From Euptelea pleiosperma (Eukaryota; Streptophyta; Magnoliopsida; Ranunculales; Eupteleaceae), in the NCBI GenBank assembly GCA_035048495.1, contig CM068543.1, positions 23,797,751 through 23,861,750 of the forward strand: a stretch of DNA of 64,000 bases, given 5' to 3'. Below the pieces are notes generated by a model that did no database searches, was not told where the DNA came from, and worked only from the letters and a program-made list of their open reading frames with translations. Made by a program: the position numbers and the translations under genes. Shown in pieces: positions 35,573-59,460 of the stretch. Position 1 is the first letter of the stretch. The number at the start of each line of letters is the position of its first letter.

Positions 35573-36574
35573 GTGCATATAGTGATACATTTCTAAACTT
35601 TTCATGGTTGACGGTTGGGTGTTTTGAATTATCATTGATAGTAAAGATACTTCCATTTTGACATATATTTTTGCATCCTCTGTTTTATTCATCCCATAAA
35701 GTTCTCATCTCCATTACAATGATTACTTGGCCTTTGTATAAATAAAGTGCGTTTTGGGTGGCAGAATAGTTGTTTCAGTTTTTATTGTTCTAGGGCCAAT
35801 GAATACTGCTGTGGAGGAAATTTATTACTCAAAAGAATGGAATTCACATTATAACCATAGGGATCTTGGCGCTGTCCTGAGATGACCAGAGCCTCTATGG
35901 GGGAACGAAGGATATTTTCTTCCAATGTTTAGTGGGTAAAGACTCGCATTCTCGCCCTTTTAAGTTTCTAGCACTTGTCTTTGATGTATATTAGGCAATT
36001 GATTAGAAACATGAGTCTACCATTCTTTGATATTCAACGTGTCTTCCAGTTCCGCAAAGAGCAATCAACGAAAACACATCCCTGTTAGACTTGTTCCAGT
36101 TAAGTAAGCTAGATATGTTTTCCTTTAAAAATATAGACATTGTAGAACGAGAATGGCCACAGTACCATTTGCAACTGATAATGTTCTTTTACAAGGTGCC
36201 ACATTTCTTATTCCACTTGTAACCCAGTACGTCTCCAGTTTCTCTCTGACTTCTTTTCTATTTTTGTTGTAGTTTTTTTAATGGATTTGAATATTTTTCC
36301 CCGGTATGGTTTCTCAAGTTTTGCACATGCATACTAGTTTCTGGTCATGACCTTGTTTCAGTGTGACTGAAAGATGGATTAAGAACTACTTTCTCCCGCA
36401 TAGGTTGCAGGACTGGAACAAAAGTGGAGACAGCATGCACCTCTCAGGTATGACAACATGATCAAAATCTAGAACAATAAGATTCATTGGTGTTTGTTTA
36501 CTGGTAACTTGAACTGTTGAACATTATTCCACATGCCCTTTATTCCATTCTACAGAGACCTACTTGTACACTGC
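35573..36574. other. Unassigned intergenic sequence
   Basis: No gene or element recognised between the element above and the coatomer relic. Confidence 0.4.
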
Positions 36575-37085
36575 TCTTGAATTTGACAGTTCATGTTTGG
36601 ACATAAGGGGTGGGTACCCTGAGGAGTCTGCAGCAGAGATGAACATATATTTATGTGGAGTCATTTGATTTGGAAAGTCATGGCCATGGAGTTCACTGTA
36701 CCGAGTTCGTTCCATCCTGCCTCTGATTGAGTTTGGAACAGATGGTTACCAAATAAAACTGTCACAATGAATGGTGGTAAGTTGAGGGACCTATGTTTTT
36801 TTCTTCTGTTAGCTTCTTTGCCTTAGGTATTCAATTAATTATTCTTCCAGATAACTATTCTGACAACTAAAGCCAATTAAGTGCCTTACGTTTTCAGGTA
36901 ACAAAGGGCTTGGGAAATAGAGACGTTAAGAGGATATAATAGTGTGTCTTGATGACTTGCATATTCGCAAGGCATGGCCAACGACTCGGATGAACAAAAA
37001 GTATCATGAAATTTTACAAAGGAACTTGTTTCCGGGAGTTCTGTAGCTAACACGGTCTGTTCTGGGTTTTTCTATCTCATGCTAA
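36575..37085 (+). pseudogene. Decayed partial copy of the coatomer alpha gene
   Basis: Segments align by eye with the gene at 28197-34160. In 36575-36650, tttggacataaggggtgggt and gatgaacatatatttatgtg match the exon 2 region encoding WDIGALRKK...EMNTDLFGG. In 36672-36773, tcatggccatggagttcact, ccatcctgcctctgatt and caaataaaactgtcacaatg match GHDRGVNW...RQIKLWRMN. Then a 124-bp intron-like gap is followed at 36898 by aaagggcttgggaaatagag, matching the exon 3 start [10 protein letters not shown], and decayed sequence continues to the region encoding [11 protein letters not shown]. The intron sits at the parent's position (after caatgaatg), so the copy arose by DNA duplication, not retrotransposition. 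Stops, deletions and shifts abolish coding. Confidence 0.8.
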
Positions 37086-38488
37086 GGAGTTGATTGGTGT
37101 ACTGCAAAGAAGGTTGTGGGAGCACTTGCAAATGGAGATGTATTAAAGATTATGCAGTTCGTCGGGAGTCAGTCTGCTCCATCCACTGCAAATCCGCAAG
37201 ATGGTTCCCAACACTAAAAACCATTATAGAACAACTCTGCTATGTTTGTTTCCTCCATCAGGTGGCTCGTACGTTCCCTGTACTGGTATAAGATGTTTGA
37301 GAAGATTCTTCTATATGCATTTTCCTTTGTTTGGTGTGTGAATCAGAAGATCCAAAATACACTCGCCCCCTTAATCCTGAACTCCCCAGTAGGACATGTA
37401 AAAGGTTGGATCTTGATCTGATCAATGTGGATCTGGATATGGATCCAGCTCTAAAAGTGCCGATGAAGATTTGGATTTGACTCGGATCCACACTACACTT
37501 TCAAACACAGCCCATGAGTGACATAGGGTAAAACCAAACTTGACCCATGGACAAAGTATACAGGGCGAGATGGGAAAAAATAAAAATCCTTTATTGTATG
37601 TTACATGTCAGGGATCTGGTCAGAGCCAAGGCCTTGATCCATATTTGGCCATTAATGCACATTATGAACCTTAACCTAGGCCCTGACTTGGGTCTGATTT
37701 TGAAGGATCCAAACATACAAAAGACAAGTATAGTGGTGGGGAGGAATAAAGCATGGAGATGGAGAACTAAGAAACCGTCGACTTCCTCACCCAAGAGGAG
37801 AAAAGTGAATGAAAAATATTTTAAGTAGAATATTAGGAAAAAAATTTCTCCACTTTGCTGGGATAAAAAGATGTACCAGAATTATTTTCTTCCTAAAAAT
37901 TATTTTTTCCACATCAAGCAAAATTTTTTCCCTGTGAAATCGTTTTATTAGCGAGAGAGAGGGATTATTGCAATTGCTTTTGTAGCACTTTAAATTAATG
38001 CTCTTAAAATGCCAAGGCATGGGCTAGGGTTTTCAATGGCCTAAGGTGTGAGACTTAAGCTTCATGAGCACGTCTTTTAAATGAATACTAAAAAAAAATA
38101 GGATAAGTTCAATAAAAAAGATAAATATACGAAATTATTGGAAAAAATCTTGGAAGAAAGAGATGCTTTTGTTGTTGTTATTATCCTATAATAGCTTATT
38201 ATTATTATTAACAATAACAATCTATTACTATTTTAAAGCCAAAAATTAGGGAATGCCACACTACATTCACCTGGGCACCTATTGGTTCTCTTGCCTATTT
38301 GGTGGTTAACCTATTACTTCATCAAATCTTCTGAGATCTTTTCTACCGAATAAAAATTTGTTCATTAAATGTCCTTTTACCTTACTCACCCATTATGAAA
38401 GCAAATATTTTGGTTTAAAAAAGCTTACCAGTTATTGAAAAAGACCAGACTCGATGGACTCACCTTTTTGCACTAATAATTCCACTAA
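37086..38488. other. Unassigned intergenic sequence
   Basis: No recognisable gene. A short plus-strand frame near 37115-37210 (GALANGDVLKIMQFVGSQSA) looks protein-like, but I cannot assign it. Confidence 0.35.
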
Positions 38489-38999
38489 GGGCCTGTTTGG
38501 TAACGCTCCGCGGCGGGCAAATAAAATATTTGGCCGAGCAAATATTCGCCCGGCTGCGTTTGGCAGCCACTCGCCCTCGGCAAATATTTAGCCGGGCCCT
38601 CATATTTGCCCTCCGCGGCGGGAAAACATTTGATCACCCCCCCCCCCCCCCCCCCCCTGTGAAAATATTTTCACGCCGATTATGCCTTGGTGAGAAAATT
38701 TTATTTTCTCGCTGGAAAATCACTATTTTCAATAAAAATTAATTTTTTAATATATAAAAAAGATAAAAAAGAATTTTTTTTTTTTATTCTTTGACATAAT
38801 ATGTGGTTCCCACACTCGCCCAACCTATTTTTGACTTACTTTGATATGTGGGACCCACTCAAATTGAAAGAAAATGAAGTAAGCTGAAGTGAGCTAGCTC
38901 ATACACGTACCAAACATTGTTAAATATTGCTCTGAGCAAATATTTAGCCAAGATAATATTCGCCGTCGGAACTCTTTTTCTCACGTACCAAACAGGCTC
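38489..38999. mobile_element. 511-bp MITE-like TIR element with a poly-C tract
   Basis: The inverted ends match: gggcctgtttggta on the left and gagcctgtttggta as the complement of the right end. A second inverted motif lies further in (gcaaatatttagcc in both halves). It contains a run of 21 C at 38637-38657. No transposase; the target duplication is not clear. The ggcctgtttggta terminus is common in hAT-type plant MITEs. Confidence 0.6.
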
Positions 39000-40366
39000 G
39001 GGTTGCTCTATGGGCTCCCATATCTTTCAGCCGGGCACCCACATGGGAAGATACCCCCTCCAATTTGGGCACCCACCCCATCCCATCCCTTCTCCTTCGT
39101 CTCCTGTCTCCCCTCTCTCTATCTCTTTCTCCGAGCTAGCTGTGGGCTACATAGTCCCCACGTTAGTTCATCACCGTGGGGGTAAAGGCACAGAGAGAGA
39201 GAGATAGGGAGAAAGAGAGGGGGATAGAGAGAAAGAAATAGAGAGAGAGAGAGAGACAAAGGGGTGGGTGCCCAAACTAAAGGAGGTTTTTTTTTGGACT
39301 TTTTTTTTGTCTGGGATGTGAGTGCCCAGCTTTAGGTGGGTGCACGTAGACCTACCCTTCCACTAATGCTCTCGGGCATGGATTCTGAAAATCTAATTGT
39401 GGTTGTTCTTTGGCAAAAAGTGAATCTAGTGAATTCCAACTCAGAAGTTACACCCACAGTTAAATTCTTAGAATTAACGACCAATAGCATTAGTGAAATT
39501 GTTAGTGCAAAAAAGTTGGTCCACGAATCACGACCCTATTGAAAAATAGTCCTATTTAACTACTTAATTACTTCCCATGTCATTAATTATAATTTCAATA
39601 CAATCTATTCATAATTATTAAATGGTTCAGGCTGCGAGGTATTTTCATTCGTGTCCTCGGCCATGGATTTCATGAATCCAACCATAGTTTTGCTTTGGCA
39701 AAATGTGAAAAAGTGAATGTCAGCTCAACACTATCAACCAATGTTAATTCTTGGAATCCACACCCGAGACCATGAGTGGAAAGACGAGTCCCCTGAGCGA
39801 GCCCGACCCTTATTAAATTATTACCATGCCAGTTTTTACATATTTAAAAAAAAAACCTTTTTTAACTATTTTAACTAAATTACTTAACATGCCATTGTTT
39901 CTATATTTCCAAAACAGTTATGGCAGTGGGTTCAATAGAAGAGCCTTCATCTGACCATCTCTGAAACGGGCGGTTCCAAAAGGTGCAAATTCAATGGCCA
40001 ATCTAGGCTAGCTTATTTCGACCATGCTGATCGATGATCGTGTGGCCCAACTGAACCTGTATGACTGATTCATGCTACCTTTTACTCAAAAGTCACAAGA
40101 TAAAGGAAAGACAAAAACGAGTTGAGTTGCTTATCAGTAAAAATCAAAAGCGAGTTGAGTTAATGGAGTCAGCGAGTCAGGCTGATAAAACAAACCAAAT
40201 CTCTGAGCCGACCATCTGTTTTTGCTTTAGATCGATTCTTTACAAACAAAGATTCTCATTTCGCACTTAAGCAGTCTGATGATCGACCCAAACCCAGATG
40301 GGTTCCATTAAAATCTCTTCTTCAGCTGCAAAAACCTAACAAATCCTTCAAACCCTTAATGTAAGA
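39000..40366. other. Region upstream of the TADA gene
   Basis: Intergenic sequence with a GA/CT-rich patch (39190-39260) and no recognisable gene. The promoter of the gene starting at 40411 should lie in its right end; no clear TATA box was seen. Confidence 0.4.
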
Positions 40367-40368
40367 GC

Positions 40369-40392
40369 CTCTCTCTCTCTCTCTCTCTCTCT
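40369..40392 (+). repeat. (CT)12 microsatellite in the TADA leader
   Basis: A pure CT run directly before the start codon (40411), typical of plant 5' leaders and likely length-variable. Confidence 0.85.
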
Positions 40393-40410
40393 GAATTTAA
40401 GCAAACAGAT

Positions 40411-52088
<11,678 letters not shown>

Positions 52089-53635
52089 CTGTTGGAAGTA
52101 TGGCTCTCATGTTCCCTCAAGTGTACAACTGTATTGAAAGAGTAGACTGTTTCTTTCTCAACCAAGTTTAGTGAGTCCATTTCCTTTGGGTCGAGTATAA
52201 ATCTTACTTATTTCTAAGGGGTTTTAAAGTACAGTAGATGTGCATTGTGTGTATTGCATTGCTGGTTATGAATGCTCCAGATGATTTAATAGCCCCGATC
52301 GCATGTTAATCAACTTATGAACAGCTTCCGCGACGGCATAGAAAAAATGAATGATGTCATGGTCCCCCAAGCCAAAGCCTTGGATACCTGTCAGTAAGTT
52401 GATTACCAAGCCACTGGGGCATGGATTCCTGTTTGACCTATGAGCTACCTATTGAGCAGGCCGTAGCCCAAAAATTGCATTCATAGTGAGATCTTTGTTA
52501 TCTGATTAGTAAATTTGTGTGGAAATGAAAGTGATTGATCATGGTAATGCATGTGATATCTCAGCCATTCGCGAGCCATTGGTGAGTAGATGTTTAAACA
52601 TACTTCTACATAGCCTTACGAGCTTAAATCGAGCTAATAAGATTGATACTGTCGAGTGTCGACCTTGAGATACCTTGGTTTTTGGCTAACGGGGGAAAAT
52701 TCATTATTTCCTTCATTGTTAAGGTCAGGCAGTGATCTTGCCATCCGCGAAAAAAGAAAGAAAAAAAGGGCTACATCCAACTGACTAGTGCAGATGGTTT
52801 GTGTGTATCCTGTCCTTGTCTGAGTTGTGAGTTTAAGCGCACAAGGTTCTTTCATGTGCGGTAGGTGCCGTGGAGTTGAAATCACCTTATCCCTGCGTGT
52901 AGCCTGGCTTTCTTGCGTAGTGCAGATTCCAGCCGCTGACATTGGTCTTACAGTCCAGCCTGTACCGTGTTGCCTATCAAAGAAAAAAAGAAGTTTGATT
53001 ATTAAGCTTAAATATTTATTTATTAAGCTAGAATTTAAAATAAGCTAAAAGTCAGCTTATAGCTTATGAAAAGCTGTTTTCCGAATTTGAAGTTAAAGCA
53101 GAAGTTATTGAAATCCAGTCTATAGTTTATAGTTTATGTGGGAAGCAGTTTCTAAAACTTAAGTGAAACTCTTTAAATGCTTAAAATGCCCTTCAATACA
53201 AATGCCAAACGACCACTAAACCTCTTAATTTTTTTAAAATGACAGAAATAGCCTTCTAATTGTTTTATAACCTTTTTAAATGACCAATTCAACATTTCTT
53301 ACCCAAACCCAGCTAGAAGCCCAGGTTCAACTTACCCAAACACAGCCTAAGAATGATAAAAATTAAGACAATGTTCATGGGGTGACTTTTTTTTTCAACT
53401 AAAAGTCAGCTTAAAGATCACTTTAAATTAGGAGTTGGATGTACAAAAACATTCATAGTCCAAGTCAACGAGGAGTCAAAGTCTAAAGGGTTGACTATAG
53501 ACTAATAGGCGGAGAAACATAAAAGAGAGTTTTCTAATGAGGGGTCCCCCTTGAATAAGGTCAGTGGGTTGAGAATTTACTAAAATGTAGCTTATAAGCT
53601 ACAGGAGTGTTTAAAAAAAAACATAAAAAAAAAAG
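52089..53635. other. Intergenic sequence between TADA and tRNA-Lys
   Basis: No gene recognised. About 52790-52995 ends in ttgcctatcaaag and an A-rich tail and could be a SINE. About 53030-53420 has hAT-MITE-like wording (ataagctaaaagtcagctta recurs, direct and inverted). Both are weak. Confidence 0.35.
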
Positions 53636-53708
53636 CGCCCACCGTGGGGCTCGAACCCACGACCACAAGGTTAAGAGCCTTGCGCTCTACCAACTGAGCT
53701 AGACGGGC
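53636..53708 (-). tRNA. tRNA-Lys (anticodon CTT)
   Basis: The 73-nt minus-strand sequence folds as a cloverleaf. The acceptor stem GCCCGTC pairs with GGTGGGC (two G-U pairs) and the discriminator is G. The D-arm is GCTCAGTTGGTAGAGC, the anticodon stem CAAGG/CCTTG has loop CTCTTAA, and the T-arm GTGGGTTCGAGCCCCAC carries the B-box. CCA is not encoded. A T run (53625-53634 on the plus strand as A) directly downstream serves as the Pol III terminator. There is no intron. Confidence 0.96.
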
Positions 53709-54570
53709 ATCTTGTAAAACACTTCTTGTATAATAATTATATTAAGGTTCTAGATGTTCTAACTGTTCAATTTCGGAGTTGGATAAGATGAAAGTGAAAA
53801 CTTATAAGATGGTTGTTCTCTTTGCTTTCTCTCCTTAATTTTGATTGAGATGGCACACCAAAGCTTAGGTCCTCAGTTAATCATCAACCTCACCTCATCA
53901 ACTTGATCTGTCCAATGTATGGTAGGCAATGTTTGTTAGTATTACTACTCCTACCATACCATCCTTCTCATTTCACTCCCAAACACATGGACCTTTTTTT
54001 TTATTATTATTTAATTTAGTTTGTTATAGCTACATTTTTAATGTATTTCACCCACTAGGGATGCCAAACTTTTATTGGTTTTAATTTCGGATTTCAATGG
54101 TTTCGGGTCCGGGTCGATCCATTTGAACCAGATTTGTTTAGGGTTGTTTTCCCTTTCCCTTGTTGCAGTGTGCAACTCAAGCTTATTCTTGTTGTAGCCC
54201 TAACTTCAAAGGGAAGTATTGGGCAATAATAGGGAAGAATTGGTAACTAAGCAGGCTGGTCTTACCCAAAACTGAGAAGAAATTAAGAGGGATTGTCATA
54301 TTCAGGACTTTGGAATGATTTCAGTAACATGCAGAGTTCCTGATTAGTTCTTATAACCAACTTATAAAAAATATAGTTCAGGCTTCATGGCCATTAAATG
54401 AGGCCAAAATTGGGCCCACTGGGTTTGGACTTAAAAGCCCATTTGGCCACTATTCTACCCAATTGATAGTCCTATTTTTAGAGTAGTAGAGATGTCCATT
54501 TGCATGAAGATAACATCTCTCCATATTATTTACCAGACGTTTTTAATTCCAGGTCCCCTTAATTTCTCCA
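53709..54570. other. Region upstream of the AGP gene
   Basis: Intergenic; no gene recognised. The promoter of the downstream gene lies at its right end. Confidence 0.45.
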
Positions 54571-54580
54571 TATATATAAA
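54571..54580 (+). promoter_or_regulatory. TATA box of the AGP gene
   Basis: tatatataaa lies 39 bp before the start codon and is followed by ctctctaagctctctctctc, a CT-rich start region. The short leader fits a strongly TATA-driven gene. Confidence 0.65.
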
Positions 54581-54618
54581 CTCTCTAAGCTCTCTCTCTC
54601 TATTATCATCTTCAGAAA

Positions 54619-55693
54619 ATGGGTTCATGGTGGTGGGCTTTTATCTTAGCCTGCCTTTTGTTTCCAATCGGCACTGCCCGAGCACAAGCAGTACCAGCAG
54701 TGGCACCTTCTAAGCCACCACCTGCTCCAGCACTGCCACCTTCTAAGCCACCACCTGCACCAGTACAGCCACCTATAAGTGCAGCTGCAACTGCTCCCAT
54801 CATCAACCCTCCTATATCATATTCATCACAATTTCCTATATTGCCACCATCTTCGAGCCCAATCATACCGCCACCTCTAACTTCACCACCAGCAGAAAGT
54901 CCCCTTCCCTTGGCGCCAACTCAACCACCAGTGTTACCACCTTTTGTGCCCCCTCCCTTGGCTCCAACTCAACCTCCAGCATTACCACCTGCGCCAGCTT
55001 CACCTCCACCTGTGGCACCGGCTTTACCACCACCACAGGTATCACCAGCGCCAGTAGAGGTGCCACCTGCACCTGCACCCGCTAAGAAACCACCAGCACC
55101 AGCACCTGCACCTGCTAAGAAACCACCAGCACCAGCACCTGCCCCAGCAAAGGACCCACCAGCACCTGCACCAGCAAAGGAAGCACCAGCACCTGCACCA
55201 GCAAAGGACGCACCAGCACCAGCGCCAGAAAAGGAAGCACCAGCACCAGCACCAGCAAAGGACGCACCAGCACCAGCACCAGTACCAGTACCTCCACCCC
55301 CAAAGGTGCCACCGTCACCAGCGCCAACACCAGTAATGGTGCCCCCACCTTCACCGCCTCCAACAAAGCACAAGCACAAACACAAGCACAAGCACAGGCA
55401 CAAGCATCATCATGCACCAGCACCAGCACCAACGACTGTGCTGAGCCCACCAGCACCACCTGCAAACTCGGAGGAAGAAATGGCTCCAGCACCGGCACCA
55501 GATACGGTAATGTGGTTGACCAGTTAAAAGTTTTTTCATTTTTTTTTTAATTTTATTTCACACGTCTTAAATTTAATTCTTATTATTTAAATTGCAGAAT
55601 GGAGGGATTGCAGTCTATCAGAAGGGAGGACTATTCGGAAGGTTGGTGAGGACTGGGATAGCTGTTTTTGTTCTAATGGCAGTCATGGGCTAG
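54619..55693 (+). CDS. Lysine/histidine-rich arabinogalactan protein, 2 exons
   Basis: Exons 54619-55506 and 55598-55693 join at a codon boundary into 327 residues. A signal peptide (MGSWWWAFILACLLFPIGTARA) is followed by a long Pro/Ala/Ser region. That region has SKPPPAP, then repeated PAPAPAK(K/D/E) units (about residues 150-225), a basic stretch KHKHKHKHKHRHKHHH near residues 252-267, APAPAP again, and a hydrophobic end (TGIAVFVLMAVMG) suiting a GPI-anchor signal. This is the design of the Lys-rich classical AGPs such as Arabidopsis AGP17/18/19. From family knowledge these are heavily O-glycosylated on hydroxyproline and sit on the plasma membrane and wall, acting in growth and signalling. 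The Lys-rich block is unusually His-rich here. The antisense frames are shadows of the repeats. Confidence 0.93.
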
Positions 55694-56422
55694 AGATTTT
55701 TGCAGTTTTATTTGATGAGATTTGTTTTATTTATAGAAAAGTGATATACTAGTTTCAATTTACTACAGAAGATGCATGCTTGTAACTGTTCATATTTATG
55801 GAGAAGAATAAAATAAAAAAGATGTTCCAAGATGCCCATATCAAAGCTGACGGCCTTGATAACGGTGTCACAGTAGTACTGCAGTGAAGTTCAAGACATA
55901 TTTCCTTTTTTTTTTCAATGAATACAAAAAAGATACAACACAAACAAACCAATGCAGAACTATGTGGTATAAAGATGTAAGGAATTCAACATCTTTGCTC
56001 GTTAATTTCATTCTAACAAATGGATAAAATTAAAACAGGGTAATCTAAAGCTGTACATCGATCACTTATATACCTTTTAACTCATATTCTGTAAATCTCA
56101 AATTTGAAAAAATCTTCTCTCTGGGATATCAGGCGATCGGCGTTGTCTCCATCAGCAAGAACATATTGTAACAAACTTACTGTCTAAAATCTCAGTGAGG
56201 CTCTCCCAAACCCAAATGTGAATCAATCAACTTGACAATTTGATTTGCATTTTACTTCGATTATTGACATAATCATATTCAGAATGTGAGGGATTTGTGG
56301 AGCTGAGCTAGATCATGCAATTTGAGAGCAGAATTGACCATTTGAACTATAAAATATTTGAACGAATGAAACTCTTTAGGAAAAAAAAACTTTTGAGGAG
56401 AATCAAATATAATGTACTCCGA
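55694..56422. other. AGP 3' flank and unassigned sequence
   Basis: The probable 3' untranslated region, with AATAAA-like gaataaaataaaaaag near 55805. No gene beyond it. Confidence 0.45.
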
Positions 56423-56434
56423 CATGAAAGGTAC

Positions 56435-56518
56435 AGCCCAAAACACTTGGTGAGCCCAAAACACTCCCACCAAGTGTTTTGGGCTTACAAATATCTCCAA
56501 GAAACAACTCCTCCCTAG
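56435..56518. mobile_element. 84-bp hairpin insertion with 12-bp direct repeats
   Basis: The word catgaaaggtac flanks the stretch exactly (56423-56434 and 56519-56530). Inside, 56435-56452 (agcccaaaacacttggtg) pairs perfectly with 56468-56485, leaving a 15-nt loop that repeats gcccaaaacact. It is probably a minimal transposon relic. Confidence 0.6.
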
Positions 56519-56691
56519 CATGAAAGGTACGCCAGCCTATGAATATATAGTTGTATATATTGTTTGGTTGGTAAACAACATTGAGTTTCATTTCATAAAA
56601 ATTCTTATAAAAGAAAGATAAATATTTTAGAATTGGTTTATTCAGATGTTTGTGGTCCTATGAAAGTCAAAACACTTAGTGGTACTTCTTA

Positions 56692-59427
56692 TGTCACGAC
56701 CTGAATCCGGGCACCTAAATCGAACCCGAATGCCTATGGATCAACTCATTTACCCAAGATCCAGGGTGTGATAAAAATAAAATACTTTAAAAAAACAAAA
56801 AAAAAAACAAAAATCATTATCGTGATTGATGAATAACAGCTCAGCTCCAATAGTCAAAATAATTCGGAAACGTAAACAAGTTATTTCGGTGAAATAACCA
56901 AAGTCAAAATCAAAGTCAAACTTTTTAATTTTTATCAAAATTATTAATTAAGGTATCTATAATTACCTATAATGTATATCAAACATCTTTTGTGAAAGCA
57001 CTTGAGCAGAAACACTCATTTAAGAAAATTATAAAATTTAATTTTTGCGGTTCAAAGGAAAACGGTCAACTTTTGGTCAAAATTTAAAGTATGTCGAAAA
57101 ATTATTTTCTTCAAGGATTTTATTCTAAAATTCATAAGAAACAACTTTAATAAATGCACTTTGGCTAAAAGTGACGTTTTATAGTTCTTTTAGTGGTTTT
57201 ACAATTGTTTGCGATTTTATAAAAGTGACCAGCAAAACTCAGTCGGTTGATTTTTTTCTGAATTAGTCGCATGATTCGATAGTCAATTAAAAACAAAATC
57301 TAGCAAGTGATATGTGTATTTAATAGTGTTCTAAATTCATAATTTTTCTATCAAATAATATAATATATGTTCTATTTTACAAATAAAAGAAAAAGTCGAA
57401 ATAAAATTAGAAATTCGTAACTAACAGTCAGTGAAAAGGGTCTACGGGACAGATCCGATTGAATTTAGTAACCCAATATATATTTCTGGATAGCTAACTC
57501 GAAGACTCACGTATTTTATGTTTACCCAAAATGTATATTTCCACTATAAGTAGGTCAAAAATTCAGTCGAAGTTGACTGTTATGTTCTATTTGGACAAGA
57601 CAACAACTATGACATTCACTTTACAGAGTTCCACAGGATAGAAAATAATATATTAAATTTTCAAAAAATTTGGTAAAATACTAGAACTAGTTTACAAATA
57701 AACCCCATTAGAATCACATTATTTTAATATTGAGAGAATATTTGACTAATATTCTCGTCCAGGACATTGGGAAAATCTGAGTAACCCGAAAATTAACAAA
57801 ATTGCCAAAACGTGAATTAAAATATTTTGATCAATCCTAACATGAACAAATCATCTTTGAACATCCATAAACCTTAAGAAAAAATAAAACAAAGTAATCT
57901 TAATCCTTAAACTCTGTCTCGTCCATGATGTATTCCCTGTCAATGTTCAATTTCATCTTCTTTTATGAAATCTGAAATTTTGTTCGGTATAAACCGTGAG
58001 CTTTCGCCCAGTATATTCTATAGGATAATCACATGTTTGTAGTTCATTTAATTTAAACACATACATAGATTAAGAGCACATGGGATACACTAATAAAAAT
58101 ATGATAATGATGATGATGACGATGATCTAATGAAATAAAATAAAACTCATTCATCACAATCTTTTCACAAAACTTTAACCCATAAGTTCTTCGGTAAGGG
58201 GGTTTGGGGTCTTTCATCCTAGGGCTCTGGGCCCTTCTTAATTATTTATCATTCGGGCCTTCGCCTAGAAGCACTCCGCTAAAAAGATCGGGCATTCGCA
58301 TAGAAGCACTCTCGCTAAAAAAATAATCAGGCCTTCGCCTAGAAGCACTCCCGCTCAATTCTCAACTCAATGAGAATGCTTCATGATGATGATGAACAAC
58401 ATAAAAATTTAACGAAAAGAATGAAAAGCATATATTACGAATATTTAAACTCATAAAATCATATGACAATAATTTAAACTAAATGAATCACAAACAAAAA
58501 CAGAATACCTGTACCTATCTAGGTCTAAAATTTTGAACTAGCACCTCCACCATCGAGAACTAGAATAAGAATAATTCTATATAGTTTAGAGAGTAAGAGA
58601 GAGCTCAAGAGAATTGGTGAATTGGTATGAGAATGGGGGGTCCTATTTATAATAGTTAATGGGAAAAAACTTCAAAATATGAGCTTTATTAATTTTAGTA
58701 AGTATATTTAAAACTTCATATTTTGTTTTAAAAAGATTCTTTAAGAGATTTTATTTTTAATTGATTTTCGTTACTTTAAAAGGGGTAATTTTTATAACCT
58801 ACTAAATGGCTTATTTTAATATGGGTATGGGCAAAAAATGGGCCTAACGCCTATGGGTATCAAGTAGGCTTTAAATAAAATTATTTTTCGGCCTAAAAGG
58901 TCTTTAAATTGGTCTAAAGACCCGTCCAATAAATTAAAATCAACTAGAAAGCAAACAAAGATTAATACTAAACACTTACTTCTTAAATTTATAGAAAACA
59001 ATAAAAATTCTTTAAAATGTCTTTAAAGTTCTTTTTAAAATTATATATATATTTTTTATATCAAATGTAATAAGAATCCCAAATGCCCCAATGATAACAA
59101 TGTGTTGATTAAAAATGCATAGGTGACATCCCTCATTTAAAATTTTGATCTTAATTAATTAAGTTTGTTAGCAAGTACAATGTCCCTACATTACTACAAT
59201 ATATGTATACATGCATAAAAATCGATTCTAGTGTCATTATAATGAGATTCCCTACGTGTCATGATATAAATGTTTTGATTAAGTTTTTGAATTTATTTCT
59301 ACGTGACATGATAAAATGTTGTAAGAAAGGAATAGAAATTTTAAAAATTTTAAGATGTTAATTTTTATCATTTTATAGTTAATTTACACTAATACCCATG
59401 AATAAAAGTTCATAGTATTACAACATA
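56692..59427 (-). mobile_element. Probable Ty3/gypsy LTR, minus orientation
   Basis: Read on the minus strand, it starts TGTTGTAATACTATGAAC and ends ...CCCGGATTCAGGTCGTGACA, the terminus of many plant gypsy LTRs. Just upstream (59428-59460) the minus strand encodes KFWNKISLKGGM, which resembles the last residues of gypsy pol (FEDEISFKGG type) directly before the 3' LTR. Inside are three tandem gggccttcgcctagaagcac units (from 58254, 58289 and 58328) and gat-rich runs. No other pol sequence or second LTR in this orientation was identified. Confidence 0.5.
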
Positions 59428-59460
59428 CCCCCTTTAAAGAAATTTTGTTCCAAAATTTAA

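Noticed and set aside
35810..35935. Possible match to coatomer exon 1 (gggatcttggcgctgtcc)
   Set aside because: Only about ten contiguous bases agree; too weak to extend the coatomer relic this far left.
54863..55539. Long antisense Gly/Ala/Val-rich ORFs over the AGP gene
   Set aside because: Complement of Pro/Ala codon repeats; no start context, domains or splicing.
58250..58360. Three short repeats that might suggest a CRISPR array
   Set aside because: Only three degenerate units at 35-39 bp with no unique spacers, inside a plant LTR-like sequence.
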